A stretch of DNA of 18,379 nucleotides from Actinomycetes bacterium (lineage in GTDB: Bacteria; Actinomycetota; Acidimicrobiia; Acidimicrobiales; UBA8190). The DNA is taken from contig JAJYAB010000004.1 in NCBI GenBank assembly GCA_021779775.1, forward strand, positions 1-18,379, given 5' to 3'. This document shows, piece by piece, positions 6,884-15,149 of this stretch. The notes under the pieces were generated by a model. It was not told the origin of the DNA. It did not search any database and was given only the letters and a program-made list of their open reading frames with translations. Positions within the stretch are counted from its first letter, which is position 1; the number at the start of each line of letters is the position of its first letter. Made by a program: the position numbers and the translations under genes.

Positions 6884-8571
6884 CACCGAAGACCATCCTG
6901 ACGGTGTCGGTGACCGAGGCCGGCCGGGCGGTTGCCCGCCGGCTGCCGTTCGAGCACGTCCATGGTGATGCCGCCGCCACCATCGCCGGTCGATGGGCCG
7001 ACGTCGACGCCTTCGTTCTCGTGCTGGCCGTGGGGGCCGCCGTCCGGATGATCGCCCCGCTGCTGACGGACAAAGAGCAGGACCCGGCAGTGGTCTGCGT
7101 CGACGACGCTGGGCGATACGCGGTGGCGGTGCTGGGAGGTCATGGAGCCGGAGCCAACGATCTCGCCCACCAGGTGGCGGCCGTCACCGGAGCGGAGCCA
7201 GTGGTGACGACGGCTAGTGATCGCCTGGGCGTTCCGGCGTTGGACCAGCTGCCGGGCTTCGTGGCGTCAGGCGATGTCGCTCCGGCAAGTCGAGCCCTGC
7301 TCGATGGCAGCCCGGTGGCCATCGACAACCACCTCGGCTGGCCGCTGCCGGAGCTGCTCACCGGCGCCACACCCGCCGGCGCCACACCCGCCGGCCAGCG
7401 CCGGCCGACCATCCGGATCACCGATGCCTCCGAGCCTCGCCAGGCGGGCACCGCCGTGCTCCACCCCCCCACCCTGGTCGTCGGTGTGGGAACCTCGACC
7501 GGCGCCACACCGGACGACCTGGCCCAGCTCGTCACCGCGGCGATAGCCGGGGCAGGGCTGGCCACCGCGTCGGTGGGGATGGTCGCCACCATCGACCGCC
7601 GGCGCACGCACCGCGCGGTGGTGTCCCTCGGATGGCCGATCGAGGCATTCGCCGCTCCGGAGCTGGCGGAGGTGGCGGTACCGCACCCGAGCGACGCCGT
7701 CCGCCAAGCCGTCGGCAGCCCCAGCGTGGCTGAAGCTGCCGCTCTGCTGGCTGCCGGACCAGGGTCCACGTTGGTGGTTCCCAAGCAGGCGTCAGGCGCA
7801 GCGACGGTAGCCATCGCCCGGCGCGCCCGTCCCCGCGGCCGCCTCCACGTCGTCGGCCTCGGCCCCGGCGGGGCCGAGCACCGCACCCCGGCCGCCGCAG
7901 CAGCGGTGCGCCACGCCGAGGTGGTCGTCGGCTATAGCGCATACGTCGACCAGTGCGCCGATCTCATCGGGCCACAGCAACACGTCGTCCGCTCGCCGCT
8001 CGGAGCGGAGCTCGATCGGGCCCAGATGGCGCTCGAAGCCGCAGCGGACGGCAAGCAGGTCGCCCTGGTCTGCTCGGGGGATCCCGGCATCTATGCCATG
8101 GCTTCTCCCGTTCTGGAGCTGGCGGGGCGGCCAGACCTGGCGGCGGTGCAGGTGGTGGTGGTTCCCGGGGTCACCGCGTCGCTTGCTGCGGCGGCGGTCC
8201 TCGGCGCCCCCCTCGGCCACGACCATGCAGTCATCAGCCTCTCCGATCTTCTGACACCGTGGGAGGTCGTCGGGGCTCGGGTCGAGGCGGTGGCCGCAGC
8301 GGACCTCGTAGCCGTGTTCTACAACCCGCGTTCCGAGCGCCGGCAGTGGCAGCTGCCCAGGGCGATGGAGATCCTGGCCAAGCAGCGCCCCCGCAGCACG
8401 CCGGTCGGGCTGGTCACCGACGCCGGACGGGTCGGCACCCGGCATCAGCTGACGACCATCCACGAGCTCGACCCGGAGGAGGTCACCATGACCACGTGCC
8501 TGGTGGTCGGCGCGTCGACGACCGTGGTCCGCCGTGGGCGCATGGTCACGCCGCGGGGATACCCGTTGTGA
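6880..8571 (+). CDS. cobJ: CbiG-CobJ fusion: cobalt-precorrin-5A hydrolase and precorrin-3B C17-methyltransferase
   Basis: A 563-residue fusion of two steps. The N-terminal part (about 1-315) is CbiG, which opens the delta-lactone of cobalt-precorrin-5A and releases acetaldehyde: VLAVGAAVRMIAPLL (48-62), LGGHGAGANDLA (85-96) and the C-terminal subdomain starting VVGVGTSTGATPDDL (200-214). The C-terminal part (about 320-563) is CobJ/CbiH, which methylates C17 and contracts the ring: HVVGLGPGGAEHRTP (323-337), VCSGDPGIYAMAS (397-409), PGVTASLAAAAVLGAPLGHD and AVFYNPRSERRQWQL. CbiG and CobJ act on either side of CobM, so the fusion joins non-consecutive steps; this architecture is known in actinobacteria. 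ATG 6880 overlaps the cobL stop as ATGA. A short repeat makes the linker ATPAGATPAG near residues 163-172. Confidence 0.93.
   Translation: MTPKTILTVSVTEAGRAVARRLPFEHVHGDAAATIAGRWADVDAFVLVLAVGAAVRMIAPLLTDKEQDPAVVCVDDAGRYAVAVLGGHGAGANDLAHQVAAVTGAEPVVTTASDRLGVPALDQLPGFVASGDVAPASRALLDGSPVAIDNHLGWPLPELLTGATPAGATPAGQRRPTIRITDASEPRQAGTAVLHPPTLVVGVGTSTGATPDDLAQLVTAAIAGAGLATASVGMVATIDRRRTHRAVVSLGWPIEAFAAPELAEVAVPHPSDAVRQAVGSPSVAEAAALLAAGPGSTLVVPKQASGAATVAIARRARPRGRLHVVGLGPGGAEHRTPAAAAAVRHAEVVVGYSAYVDQCADLIGPQQHVVRSPLGAELDRAQMALEAAADGKQVALVCSGDPGIYAMASPVLELAGRPDLAAVQVVVVPGVTASLAAAAVLGAPLGHDHAVISLSDLLTPWEVVGARVEAVAAADLVAVFYNPRSERRQWQLPRAMEILAKQRPRSTPVGLVTDAGRVGTRHQLTTIHELDPEEVTMTTCLVVGASTTVVRRGRMVTPRGYPL
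7366..7395 (+). repeat. Two 15-bp tandem repeats in the CbiG linker
   Basis: GCCACACCCGCCGGC occurs twice without a gap (7366-7380 and 7381-7395) and encodes ATPAG twice, between the N- and C-terminal subdomains of CbiG. The duplication is in frame and lies in a likely flexible linker. Confidence 0.93.
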
Positions 8572-8756
8572 CCGGCGCGGCAACCGTGCGGGTGGACGAC
8601 CGATGCACCGCCTGTGGTGCGTGCCTGGCTACCTGCCCCGAGCACGCGCTCCTCCCGGCACCTCGGCGGCCGGCGGTGGCCGACGACCGGTGCACCGCCT
8701 GCGGGCTGTGCGTCGAGGTCTGCCCGCGGGGCGCGATCGAAGAGGTATGGCGATGA
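8568..8756 (+). CDS. Small 2[4Fe-4S] ferredoxin inside the cob operon
   Basis: A 62-residue protein consisting almost entirely of two 4Fe-4S binding motifs: C13-x2-C16-x2-C19-x3-C23-P and C42-x2-C45-x2-C48-x3-C52-P, the classical clostridial-type bis-cluster ferredoxin pattern. There is no signal peptide, so it is cytoplasmic. GTG 8568 overlaps the cobJ stop (GTGA) and its own stop overlaps cobH (ATGA), so it is co-translated with corrin-ring enzymes. It probably supplies low-potential electrons to a step of the pathway. Candidates are the missing cobalt-precorrin-6A reductase, reduction of cobalt before adenosylation, or a redox cluster on CbiX or a CobJ/CbiH partner. Which of these applies cannot be decided from sequence. 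Identification as a ferredoxin is very secure; its partner is inference. Confidence 0.92.
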   Translation: MTGAATVRVDDRCTACGACLATCPEHALLPAPRRPAVADDRCTACGLCVEVCPRGAIEEVWR

Positions 8757-9454
8757 CCGGGTCCCAGTCCGGAGCGCAGGCCGGAGCGCAGTCCGGAGCG
8801 CAGGCCGGAGCGCAGTCCGGAGCGCAGGCCGGAGCGCCGGCCGGCGATATGCATCCCATCGAGCGACGGAGCTTCGAGATCCTGGCCTCCAGGGTCGACC
8901 TGTCGGAGCTGACCGCCGGCGTCCGCCAGGTCGTCGGCCGGGTCGTGCATGCCACAGCCGACATCGGGTTCGCTACCAGCCTTGTCCTCGACGAGGCAGC
9001 GGTCGATGCCGGAACGCGGGCGCTGGCCGGGGACGCCGTCGTGGTTTGCGATGCCGAGATGGTGCGCGCCGGTCTGGGGGGCCTCGACGCTCGATGCTTC
9101 CTCGGCGCGGTGGAGGCGGGACCCGGCGGCTTCCCCACCCGGAGCGCGCGAGCTATGCGGCATGCAGCGGATCGCCACCCCACCGGTGCGTTGGTCGTCG
9201 TCGGATGCGCACCCACGGCGCTGGAGGCCGTGATCGACCTGATGGAAGCCGGATCGTTCCGCCCGGCACTCGTGGTGGGCCTACCGGTCGGGTTCGTCGG
9301 AGCCGCAGAGTCGAAAGTGCGACTGCGCCGGGCAGCCCAGAGCACCGGCCTGCCGGCGATCTCCAACGTCGGCGAGCGGGGTGGATCAGCGGCGGCGTGC
9401 GGAGCGGTCAATGCCCTGAAGCGGATGGCCATGCGCCCGGAGGGGCTCCGCTGA
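8753..9454 (+). CDS. cobH: Precorrin-8X / cobalt-precorrin-8 methylmutase (CobH/CbiC)
   Basis: A 233-residue enzyme that moves the methyl group from C11 to C12 to give (cobalt-)cobyrinic acid. Conserved parts begin at HPIERRSFEIL (34-44). VGRVVHATADIGFA (61-74) holds the catalytic-type His66 in the CbiC-like form HxTxD, and later come VVGCAPTALEAVIDLMEAG, GLPVGFVGAAESK and SNVGERGGSAAACGAVNAL. ATG 8753 was preferred over ATG 8747: GAAGAGG ends 7 nt before 8753 but only 1 nt before 8747, and 8753 gives the ATGA overlap with the ferredoxin stop. Residues 6-30 are a GAQA/GAQS repeat with no counterpart in ordinary CobH proteins, which makes this N-terminus unusual. The core matches the normal length of about 205-210 residues. 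Confidence 0.94.
   Translation: MTGSQSGAQAGAQSGAQAGAQSGAQAGAPAGDMHPIERRSFEILASRVDLSELTAGVRQVVGRVVHATADIGFATSLVLDEAAVDAGTRALAGDAVVVCDAEMVRAGLGGLDARCFLGAVEAGPGGFPTRSARAMRHAADRHPTGALVVVGCAPTALEAVIDLMEAGSFRPALVVGLPVGFVGAAESKVRLRRAAQSTGLPAISNVGERGGSAAACGAVNALKRMAMRPEGLR
8771..8842 (+). repeat. Six 12-bp tandem repeats in the 5' end of cobH
   Basis: The unit GGAGCGCAGKCC is repeated from 8771 to 8842, alternating between G and T at the tenth base so that a 24-bp higher-order repeat is also visible. The last copy is diverged (GGAGCGCCGGCC). In the cobH frame it encodes alternating GAQA and GAQS. The unit length keeps the frame. Confidence 0.96.
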
Positions 9455-10326
9455 TGGGCATCTCGCCAGCGCTGTTCCTCGTCGGCCACGGGACGCGCTC
9501 GCCCGACGGCGTTGCCGAGTTCCGTGCCTTCGCCGAGGCCGTGGCTGCGAGGCGACCCGATATCGCGGTCAGGGCCGGGCTCATCGAGCTCGCCGAGCCC
9601 GGCCTCGACACCGCGCTCGACCGGCTCGTGGCCGACGGCGCTGCTTCGGTAGTAGCGGTGCCCATCGTCCTGCTGGCCGCCGGCCATCTTAAAGACGACG
9701 GCCCCGCAGCCCTCACCAGGGCTCGGCGCCGGCATCCGGGGTTGGCCACCGCCTATGCCCGCGAGCTGGGCATCCACCCTGCAGTGCTGGCCGCAGCCGA
9801 GGACCGGGCGCGTCGGGCGGGCGCGCAGCAGGCCGACGCCGTCGTACTGGTCAGCCGCGGATCGTCGGATCCCGACGCCAACAGCGACCTCGCCAAGGTG
9901 GCTCGCCTCCTGGCCGATCGCCGGGGGTTGGGCACGGGCGGGGACGCCGCCGGCCCGCTCGGCACCGTCGAGCCGGCGTTCGTCTCGCTGGCTCCACCGG
10001 ACCTCTCCACGGCACTCGACCGGTGCCACCGGCTCGGGGCCCGCAGGATCGTCGTCCTCCCTTACTTCCTCTTCAGCGGCGTGCTGCCGCAGCGCGTCGT
10101 CGACCAGTCGTCCGCGTGGGCGGCCGACCACGCCGGAACCACCGTCACCGTGGCGCCGCTCCTCGGTGCCGACCCGGGCATCGTCGACCTGGTCTGGGAG
10201 CGATACGACGAGGCGGCCGGCGGAGGCGTGCGCATGAACTGTGATTGCTGCATCTACCGGGCGCCGCTCCCTGGGTACGAGCCCAGGGTCGGCGCCCCCC
10301 CGTTCGGAGGCGCCGCAGGCGGCTGA
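9454..10326 (+). CDS. cbiX: Sirohydrochlorin cobaltochelatase, long CbiX type with C-terminal Cys motif
   Basis: A 290-residue protein made of two CbiX-like halves, which inserts Co2+ into sirohydrochlorin to start the cobalt-early branch. The first half has the metal/catalytic His12 in LVGHGTRSPDG (9-19) and His78 in VLLAAGHLKDDGP (72-84). The second half begins with VVLVSRGSSDPDANSD (130-145), where the equivalent His is replaced by Arg, as is usual for long CbiX proteins, and ends with LPYFLFSGVLPQRV. The tail has MNCDCCIYRAPLPGYE (261-276), a form of the MxCxxC motif reported in some CbiX proteins to carry an Fe-S cluster. ATG 9454 overlaps the cobH stop by 1 nt (TGATG). It is the last gene of the operon although it acts first. 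Confidence 0.92.
   Translation: MGISPALFLVGHGTRSPDGVAEFRAFAEAVAARRPDIAVRAGLIELAEPGLDTALDRLVADGAASVVAVPIVLLAAGHLKDDGPAALTRARRRHPGLATAYARELGIHPAVLAAAEDRARRAGAQQADAVVLVSRGSSDPDANSDLAKVARLLADRRGLGTGGDAAGPLGTVEPAFVSLAPPDLSTALDRCHRLGARRIVVLPYFLFSGVLPQRVVDQSSAWAADHAGTTVTVAPLLGADPGIVDLVWERYDEAAGGGVRMNCDCCIYRAPLPGYEPRVGAPPFGGAAGG
10259..10297 (+). terminator. Large GC-rich stem-loop within the last codons of cbiX
   Basis: Two nested perfect 7-bp arms are present: GGGCGCC (10259-10265) pairs with GGCGCCC (10291-10297), and CCCTGGG (10269-10275) pairs with CCCAGGG (10282-10288) around a 6-nt loop. No T-run follows, so classical intrinsic termination is not shown. It may be a 3'-end stabilising or Rho-linked structure, or chance in GC-rich coding DNA, since the tail is conserved protein sequence. 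Confidence 0.35.
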
Positions 10327-10354
10327 CCGTCCGCTCGCCGCGGGCTCGCACCGG

Positions 10355-10475
10355 TCAGCGTTGCAGGGCCTTCACCTCCAGGAGCCCCTCCAGACCGAAC
10401 CGGCCCAGCTCCCCGACCGGTCCCGGCCTGCTCGTAGCCGCCGAACGGGGCCAGGGGTTGATCCCGCCCTCCCGT
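10355..10475 (-). pseudogene. Remnant of an aldehyde dehydrogenase C-terminus, frameshifted
   Basis: On the minus strand the typical C-terminus of an NAD-dependent aldehyde dehydrogenase can be rebuilt by switching frames: EGGINP, then LAPFGGYEQAGTGR in the neighbouring frame, then ELGRFGLEGLLEVKALQR and a stop at 10355. This corresponds to the family consensus PFGGYKQSGxGRExGxxGLExxLExK. The two switches fit a lost C near 10454-10457 and a gained G near 10412-10415, which compensate each other. Nothing recognisable of the family was found further upstream on the minus strand, and the catalytic Cys and Glu regions are missing. The piece is therefore a decayed fragment of about 40 codons of a roughly 480-residue enzyme. 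It faces cbiX tail to tail. Confidence 0.75.
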
Positions 10476-10637
10476 GGGTGCGGTGGGAACGGGGAACACC
10501 GGTGACGCGATCGGGGTTGCACCGTGGAGACGGCAGGTGTCCAGCCCGACTGCCACATCGTGACCCTTCCGGCTACCGTCGGTGCGATGGTCGGATACGA
10601 CCTGACCAGGGGCTACGACCCGAGAGGAATGCATGCC

Positions 10638-10877
10638 ATGACGCTGACCAGCTTGTTGGACCAGTGGGAGCAGGAGATCTTCGGGCAGACCATGCTCCGC
10701 CCGAGCACCGTGCAGAACCGGTTGCTGCAGGTCCACGACACCGTCGAGGGATTGAACCGGGCGGCGGTCGAGGGCTGGCTCGCTGGAAGCGTCGACCGGT
10801 CCATGTACAGCTTCGACGAGGTGTCGGAGATGATTGCCTCGCTTCGTCGCGACCACGGGGCCGTAGCTGTCTCCTGA
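10638..10877 (+). CDS. Small hypothetical protein
   Basis: A 79-residue soluble ORF that I do not recognise. It looks protein-like rather than random GC-rich filler: mixed composition, with acidic and aromatic residues spread through MTLTSLLDQWEQEIFGQTML and VDRSMYSFDEVSEMIASLRR. It is probably helical, with no membrane segment, signal peptide or cysteines. ATG 10638 is preferred because GAGAGG lies 10 nt upstream; ATG 10629 is too close to it, and ATG 10587 in the same frame would add 17 residues. It stands alone between the aldehyde dehydrogenase remnant and the convergent MFS gene. The conserved-looking composition supports a real gene, but there is no homology evidence. Confidence 0.5.
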   Translation: MTLTSLLDQWEQEIFGQTMLRPSTVQNRLLQVHDTVEGLNRAAVEGWLAGSVDRSMYSFDEVSEMIASLRRDHGAVAVS

Positions 10878-10934
10878 GCGCCGCACCGGGACGAGGTCCC
10901 CGAGGGTTGGCCGCCGCCTGCAGCTCGGGGCTCC

Positions 10935-12506
10935 TCATGCCGGCCGAGGTCTGCCGTCGCCGACCGGCGGCTCACCCGCCGGGACGCCCCCCCGCGGCGC
11001 GTACGGATCCCCGAGCGCACGTCGGGCAGCCTCGAACCACGACGATGCATCCGCATCATCGGCGGTGACCTCGCCCCTCAGCAGTGGCCGGTCCTGCCGG
11101 CCTACTTGGGCAAGGACTCCGTCCCCGATCCGTTGGAGCAGCTGGGCGCTCGGCGGCACGCGCTCGTGGCCTGCAGGGATCCGCAGACGGAGCATCACCA
11201 GGCCCGTCACCAGGTAGGCCGCCGCAGGGAAGAGCCAGATCACGCGGTAGTCGCCGGTAGCCTGGACGGCCGCTGCTGACAGGAACGACACGACCAGCGC
11301 CACCGCGCTGAACGGAGCGACCAGCTTCCCGGTCAGCTCCCCGAGCCCGCCGCTGCGGGGAAGCAGCTGCAGCAGCATGGGCGCCATCGAGATGACGAAC
11401 GACGTGAAGAGGGGGGCCGCCACCACGGCCAGCAGGACCGACTGCCAGAAGTGGGTCGTGAAGAATTGCACCACCAACAATGCCGACCCGACCACCGGTG
11501 AGAGCACGGCCACCAGCTTGCGCGGCAGCGCTCGGCTCACCACCATGCCGATCGGGACACCGACCACCAGCGCGGGCACCCCGGTGATCCAACCGGCGAG
11601 CGTCTGGGTCCCTGCCCCGGCATGCTGCACATCTTGGAAGTAGACGATCGCCAGGTAGCCGGTGGCACTGAGCCCCGAGTAGAAGAGGAAGACACCGCTG
11701 AGGAGCACCCGGGCGTTCGGCACCTCCAGTACGTCGCCCAACTCGTGACGCCACGACCGCTTCGGTGCCCGCCGATCCTTGTCCACCAGATCGGCGACCG
11801 CCGGCGCTTCCCGCACGAGCAGGACCACCGCGAGGGCAGCGACCACCATGATGCCGCCCGCCAGCCGGAACGGCAGGTTCCAGGTGGACGGCACATTCGT
11901 CTTCCAGGTGGAGATGGCCGTGAACTTGATGAGCAGGCTCACACCGGTCCCGATGATGGCGATGACCACGGCCGCCTTGACGGTCCGGCTCTTGCCGAAT
12001 GTCTCCGGGACCGCTGCCAGGTTGTTCATGCCGAAGACCACGCTGGCCGTCTTAACGAGGAGGATCAGCCCGACCAGCAGCCAGTAGCCGCCACCCAAGG
12101 TGTACCCCCAGGTACCGACGCCCATGACGAGCAGCCCGGCGGACAAGTACGGCAGCCGTCGGCCGGCGGCCAGCCTGGTCCGGTCGCTGGCCCTCCCGAG
12201 CACCGGATAGACCAGCCAGCCGACGAGGCGGTTCGCTGACAGCGCCAGGGTGATGGCCAGCGCGCCTGCGGCCCGATGCGTCACCAGCAGCGTAAGCAGC
12301 ACGCCAGACACGGCAAGGTTGGCTCGTGGGGCTACGAAGCCGATGGTCAACCCGAACAGGCTGCGAAGCCGTAGCGCATCGACCGCCTTGGCCCCCGGCG
12401 TCACCATGTCGCACGGGGGGCCGGGTGCATCTCGGGACGCACCGGCTCCGGGCGTACCGTGCGCCGGGACCTCGGGGCTGGGAACCGTCACGTCACCTGT
12501 CGCCAC
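10935..12506 (-). CDS. MFS-type transporter
   Basis: A 523-residue integral membrane protein with about twelve hydrophobic segments. After a roughly 40-residue hydrophilic N-terminus the first segment starts near LRSLFGLTIGFVAPRANLAV. GRASDRTRLAAGRRLPYLSA matches the loop 2-3 signature of the major facilitator superfamily (D-R-x-x-G-R-R), in a form close to the GPH/sugar-cation symporter branch. A charged central loop (DLVDKDRRAPKRSWRHELGD) separates the two halves. A hydrophilic C-terminus of about 60 residues follows the last segment. GTG 12506 was chosen because GGAGGAG lies 7 nt upstream; the longer frame reaching 12710 has no such site and is Arg-rich. The substrate cannot be inferred. 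It is a single-gene unit divergent from the acyl-CoA dehydrogenase. Confidence 0.8.
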   Translation of the reverse strand: MATGDVTVPSPEVPAHGTPGAGASRDAPGPPCDMVTPGAKAVDALRLRSLFGLTIGFVAPRANLAVSGVLLTLLVTHRAAGALAITLALSANRLVGWLVYPVLGRASDRTRLAAGRRLPYLSAGLLVMGVGTWGYTLGGGYWLLVGLILLVKTASVVFGMNNLAAVPETFGKSRTVKAAVVIAIIGTGVSLLIKFTAISTWKTNVPSTWNLPFRLAGGIMVVAALAVVLLVREAPAVADLVDKDRRAPKRSWRHELGDVLEVPNARVLLSGVFLFYSGLSATGYLAIVYFQDVQHAGAGTQTLAGWITGVPALVVGVPIGMVVSRALPRKLVAVLSPVVGSALLVVQFFTTHFWQSVLLAVVAAPLFTSFVISMAPMLLQLLPRSGGLGELTGKLVAPFSAVALVVSFLSAAAVQATGDYRVIWLFPAAAYLVTGLVMLRLRIPAGHERVPPSAQLLQRIGDGVLAQVGRQDRPLLRGEVTADDADASSWFEAARRALGDPYAPRGGVPAGEPPVGDGRPRPA

Positions 12507-12798
12507 ACCCGGTCTCCTCCGCCCTGCACCCCGGGCCCGGTAGCGCAACGCCCCGGCGGCGGAGCGCGACCATGCCACCCAGCTTATTGGCAGGCCCACA
12601 GCACGATGGGTCAGCACCACCGGGGCGGATCTCACGAGACGGCGAAGGAACACCGCTTTCGGGAGCCGGCGCCTGCCAGTCGTGATACCGTGCCGGTCGC
12701 GCTCCGGCATACTGGCGTCGCCTAACGTGATGGTCGCCTAACGTGATGTCTATGGTCCGCTCGCCGACGCGGCGGGCGTGGACGAAGGAGCACGTCGG
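12507..12798. promoter_or_regulatory. Divergent intergenic region between MFS transporter and acyl-CoA dehydrogenase
   Basis: This 292-bp space holds the promoters for both divergent genes. I see no credible gene in it. It contains the strong MFS ribosome binding site at its left end, a 16-bp tandem duplication at 12717-12748, a possible TANNNT box TATGGT at 12751-12756, and GAAGGAG (12784-12790), 8 nt before the acyl-CoA dehydrogenase ATG. Confidence 0.5.
12717..12748. repeat. Exact 16-bp tandem duplication upstream of the acyl-CoA dehydrogenase
   Basis: GTCGCCTAACGTGATG occurs twice with no gap and no mismatch (12717-12732 and 12733-12748), 51 bp before the start codon. The core CCTAACGTGATG is less GC-rich than its surroundings, as expected for an operator or promoter element. 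Its function is unproven. Confidence 0.9.
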
Positions 12799-14028
<1,230 letters not shown>

Positions 14029-14034
<6 letters not shown>

Positions 14035-14048
14035 CCCCTGGCTCAGCG
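14029..14048. terminator. Small inverted repeat joining two convergent stop codons
   Basis: CGCTGA (14029-14034) and TCAGCG (14043-14048) are perfect complements around an 8-nt loop. Each arm contains the TGA of one of the two convergent genes. It could act as a weak bidirectional terminator, but the stem is only 6 bp and there is no T-run, so support is slight. Confidence 0.25.
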
Positions 14049-15149
14049 GGCCTCACGGTAGACCGATGCCAGCTGGGGGCCGATGACCGTCCAATCGAAG
14101 TCTCGTGCCCGTCGGCGACAGACATCCTGCCGCTCACCATCGGCTGATTCGCGAAGCATGCGGATCAGGGCTTCGGCGCACGCTCTGGCATCGTCGGTCG
14201 CGTAGAGGATGCCTTCGGGCCCCGTGACGATCTCGCGATGCACGCCACTGGCCGCCGCTACGACGGGCGTGCCGGCGGCCAGGGACTCGACCAGCGAGGT
14301 TCCAGAGGCCTCTGCTGCTGCCGGTGCGCACGTCACGGTGGCCCGGGCGTACCAGGTGACCATCCTCTGCCGGTCCGCCGCGCCCACCATGCGGACCCGG
14401 TGGCGCACGTCGGCCGGAACCCGGGCAACAAGCGTTTCGCACCGGGAAGCGTCGACCGGCCCGGTGATGACCAGCTCCGCCTCAGGCACCTGCCCTGCCA
14501 CCATGCCAAAGGCGTCGATGAGCACCTCGATGCGGTGCCGGGCGTCGTCGGCAAAGACGGGTCCCAGGATCAGCCCGGGTTGGCGACGCACGTGCGCGTC
14601 GGCAAAACGGGCCATGTCGACACCGTCGGGCACCACCACAGCATCGAAACCGAACATCGCCTTCAGATGGTCAGCTGCAGCTCGGCTGGGAACGACGATA
14701 CGCCGGGCACCCTGGGCCGCCAAAGAAAAGAGCTGCCAGAGCTCCGGTCGACCGGTGAAGAGCTCCGGTGCCACCATGCCACCGAAGCTGACCACGTATG
14801 GCTGGTCGGCCATGTGGGCTGCCACTGCGTCGGCATATAAGAAGGCATGGACAAGCCACGGAGCCAGCCGCCGCAAGCGGAACGCCATGCCCGCCACCAA
14901 CGACGACGCTTCGTCGAGCCCCTGAGGCCACCGCCGCTGCTCCCAGGACTCCAACAGGTCGACAGGGACGTCCTCCCCCACATCGCGTCCAGGCCGCCGA
15001 CGTCCTGCAACGATCTCCACCGGCCAACCGGAGTGATGTAACCAGGCGGCGAGTCCACTCACATCGGTCCTTGACCCGTGCATGGCGTCCCCCGGTGGCT
15101 CCGACGAGGTCAGGCACACGAGACCGGGGGCTGTGAGAGGTGCAGGCAC
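14043..15149 (-). CDS. Glycosyltransferase family 4-like protein
   Basis: A 368-residue protein with the two-domain GT-B layout of retaining glycosyltransferases. The N-terminal half has LVCLTSSEPPGDAMHGSRTD (from residue 10) and ends with RRIVVPSRAAADHLKAMFGF then VVVPDGVDMARF, the usual inter-domain PNGVD-like site. The C-terminal half has AELVITGPVD, RVRMVGAADRQRMVTWYARA and the donor-binding EX7E motif (Glu280 to Glu288 in EASGTSLVE) followed by SLAAGTPVVAAASGVHREIV. The sugar donor and acceptor are unknown, and no cell-wall or polysaccharide genes lie beside it. The start is uncertain: GTG 15149 directly follows AAGGGG with almost no spacing, while GTG 15194 in the same frame gives 15 more basic residues. 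It is probably cytoplasmic, as no signal peptide is seen. Confidence 0.85.
   Translation of the reverse strand: MPAPLTAPGLVCLTSSEPPGDAMHGSRTDVSGLAAWLHHSGWPVEIVAGRRRPGRDVGEDVPVDLLESWEQRRWPQGLDEASSLVAGMAFRLRRLAPWLVHAFLYADAVAAHMADQPYVVSFGGMVAPELFTGRPELWQLFSLAAQGARRIVVPSRAAADHLKAMFGFDAVVVPDGVDMARFADAHVRRQPGLILGPVFADDARHRIEVLIDAFGMVAGQVPEAELVITGPVDASRCETLVARVPADVRHRVRMVGAADRQRMVTWYARATVTCAPAAAEASGTSLVESLAAGTPVVAAASGVHREIVTGPEGILYATDDARACAEALIRMLRESADGERQDVCRRRARDFDWTVIGPQLASVYREAR

Noticed and set aside
8771..8842. CRISPR-like array
   Set aside because: Units are 12 bp without spacers, lie in frame inside cobH and encode a simple peptide repeat; no cas genes are present.
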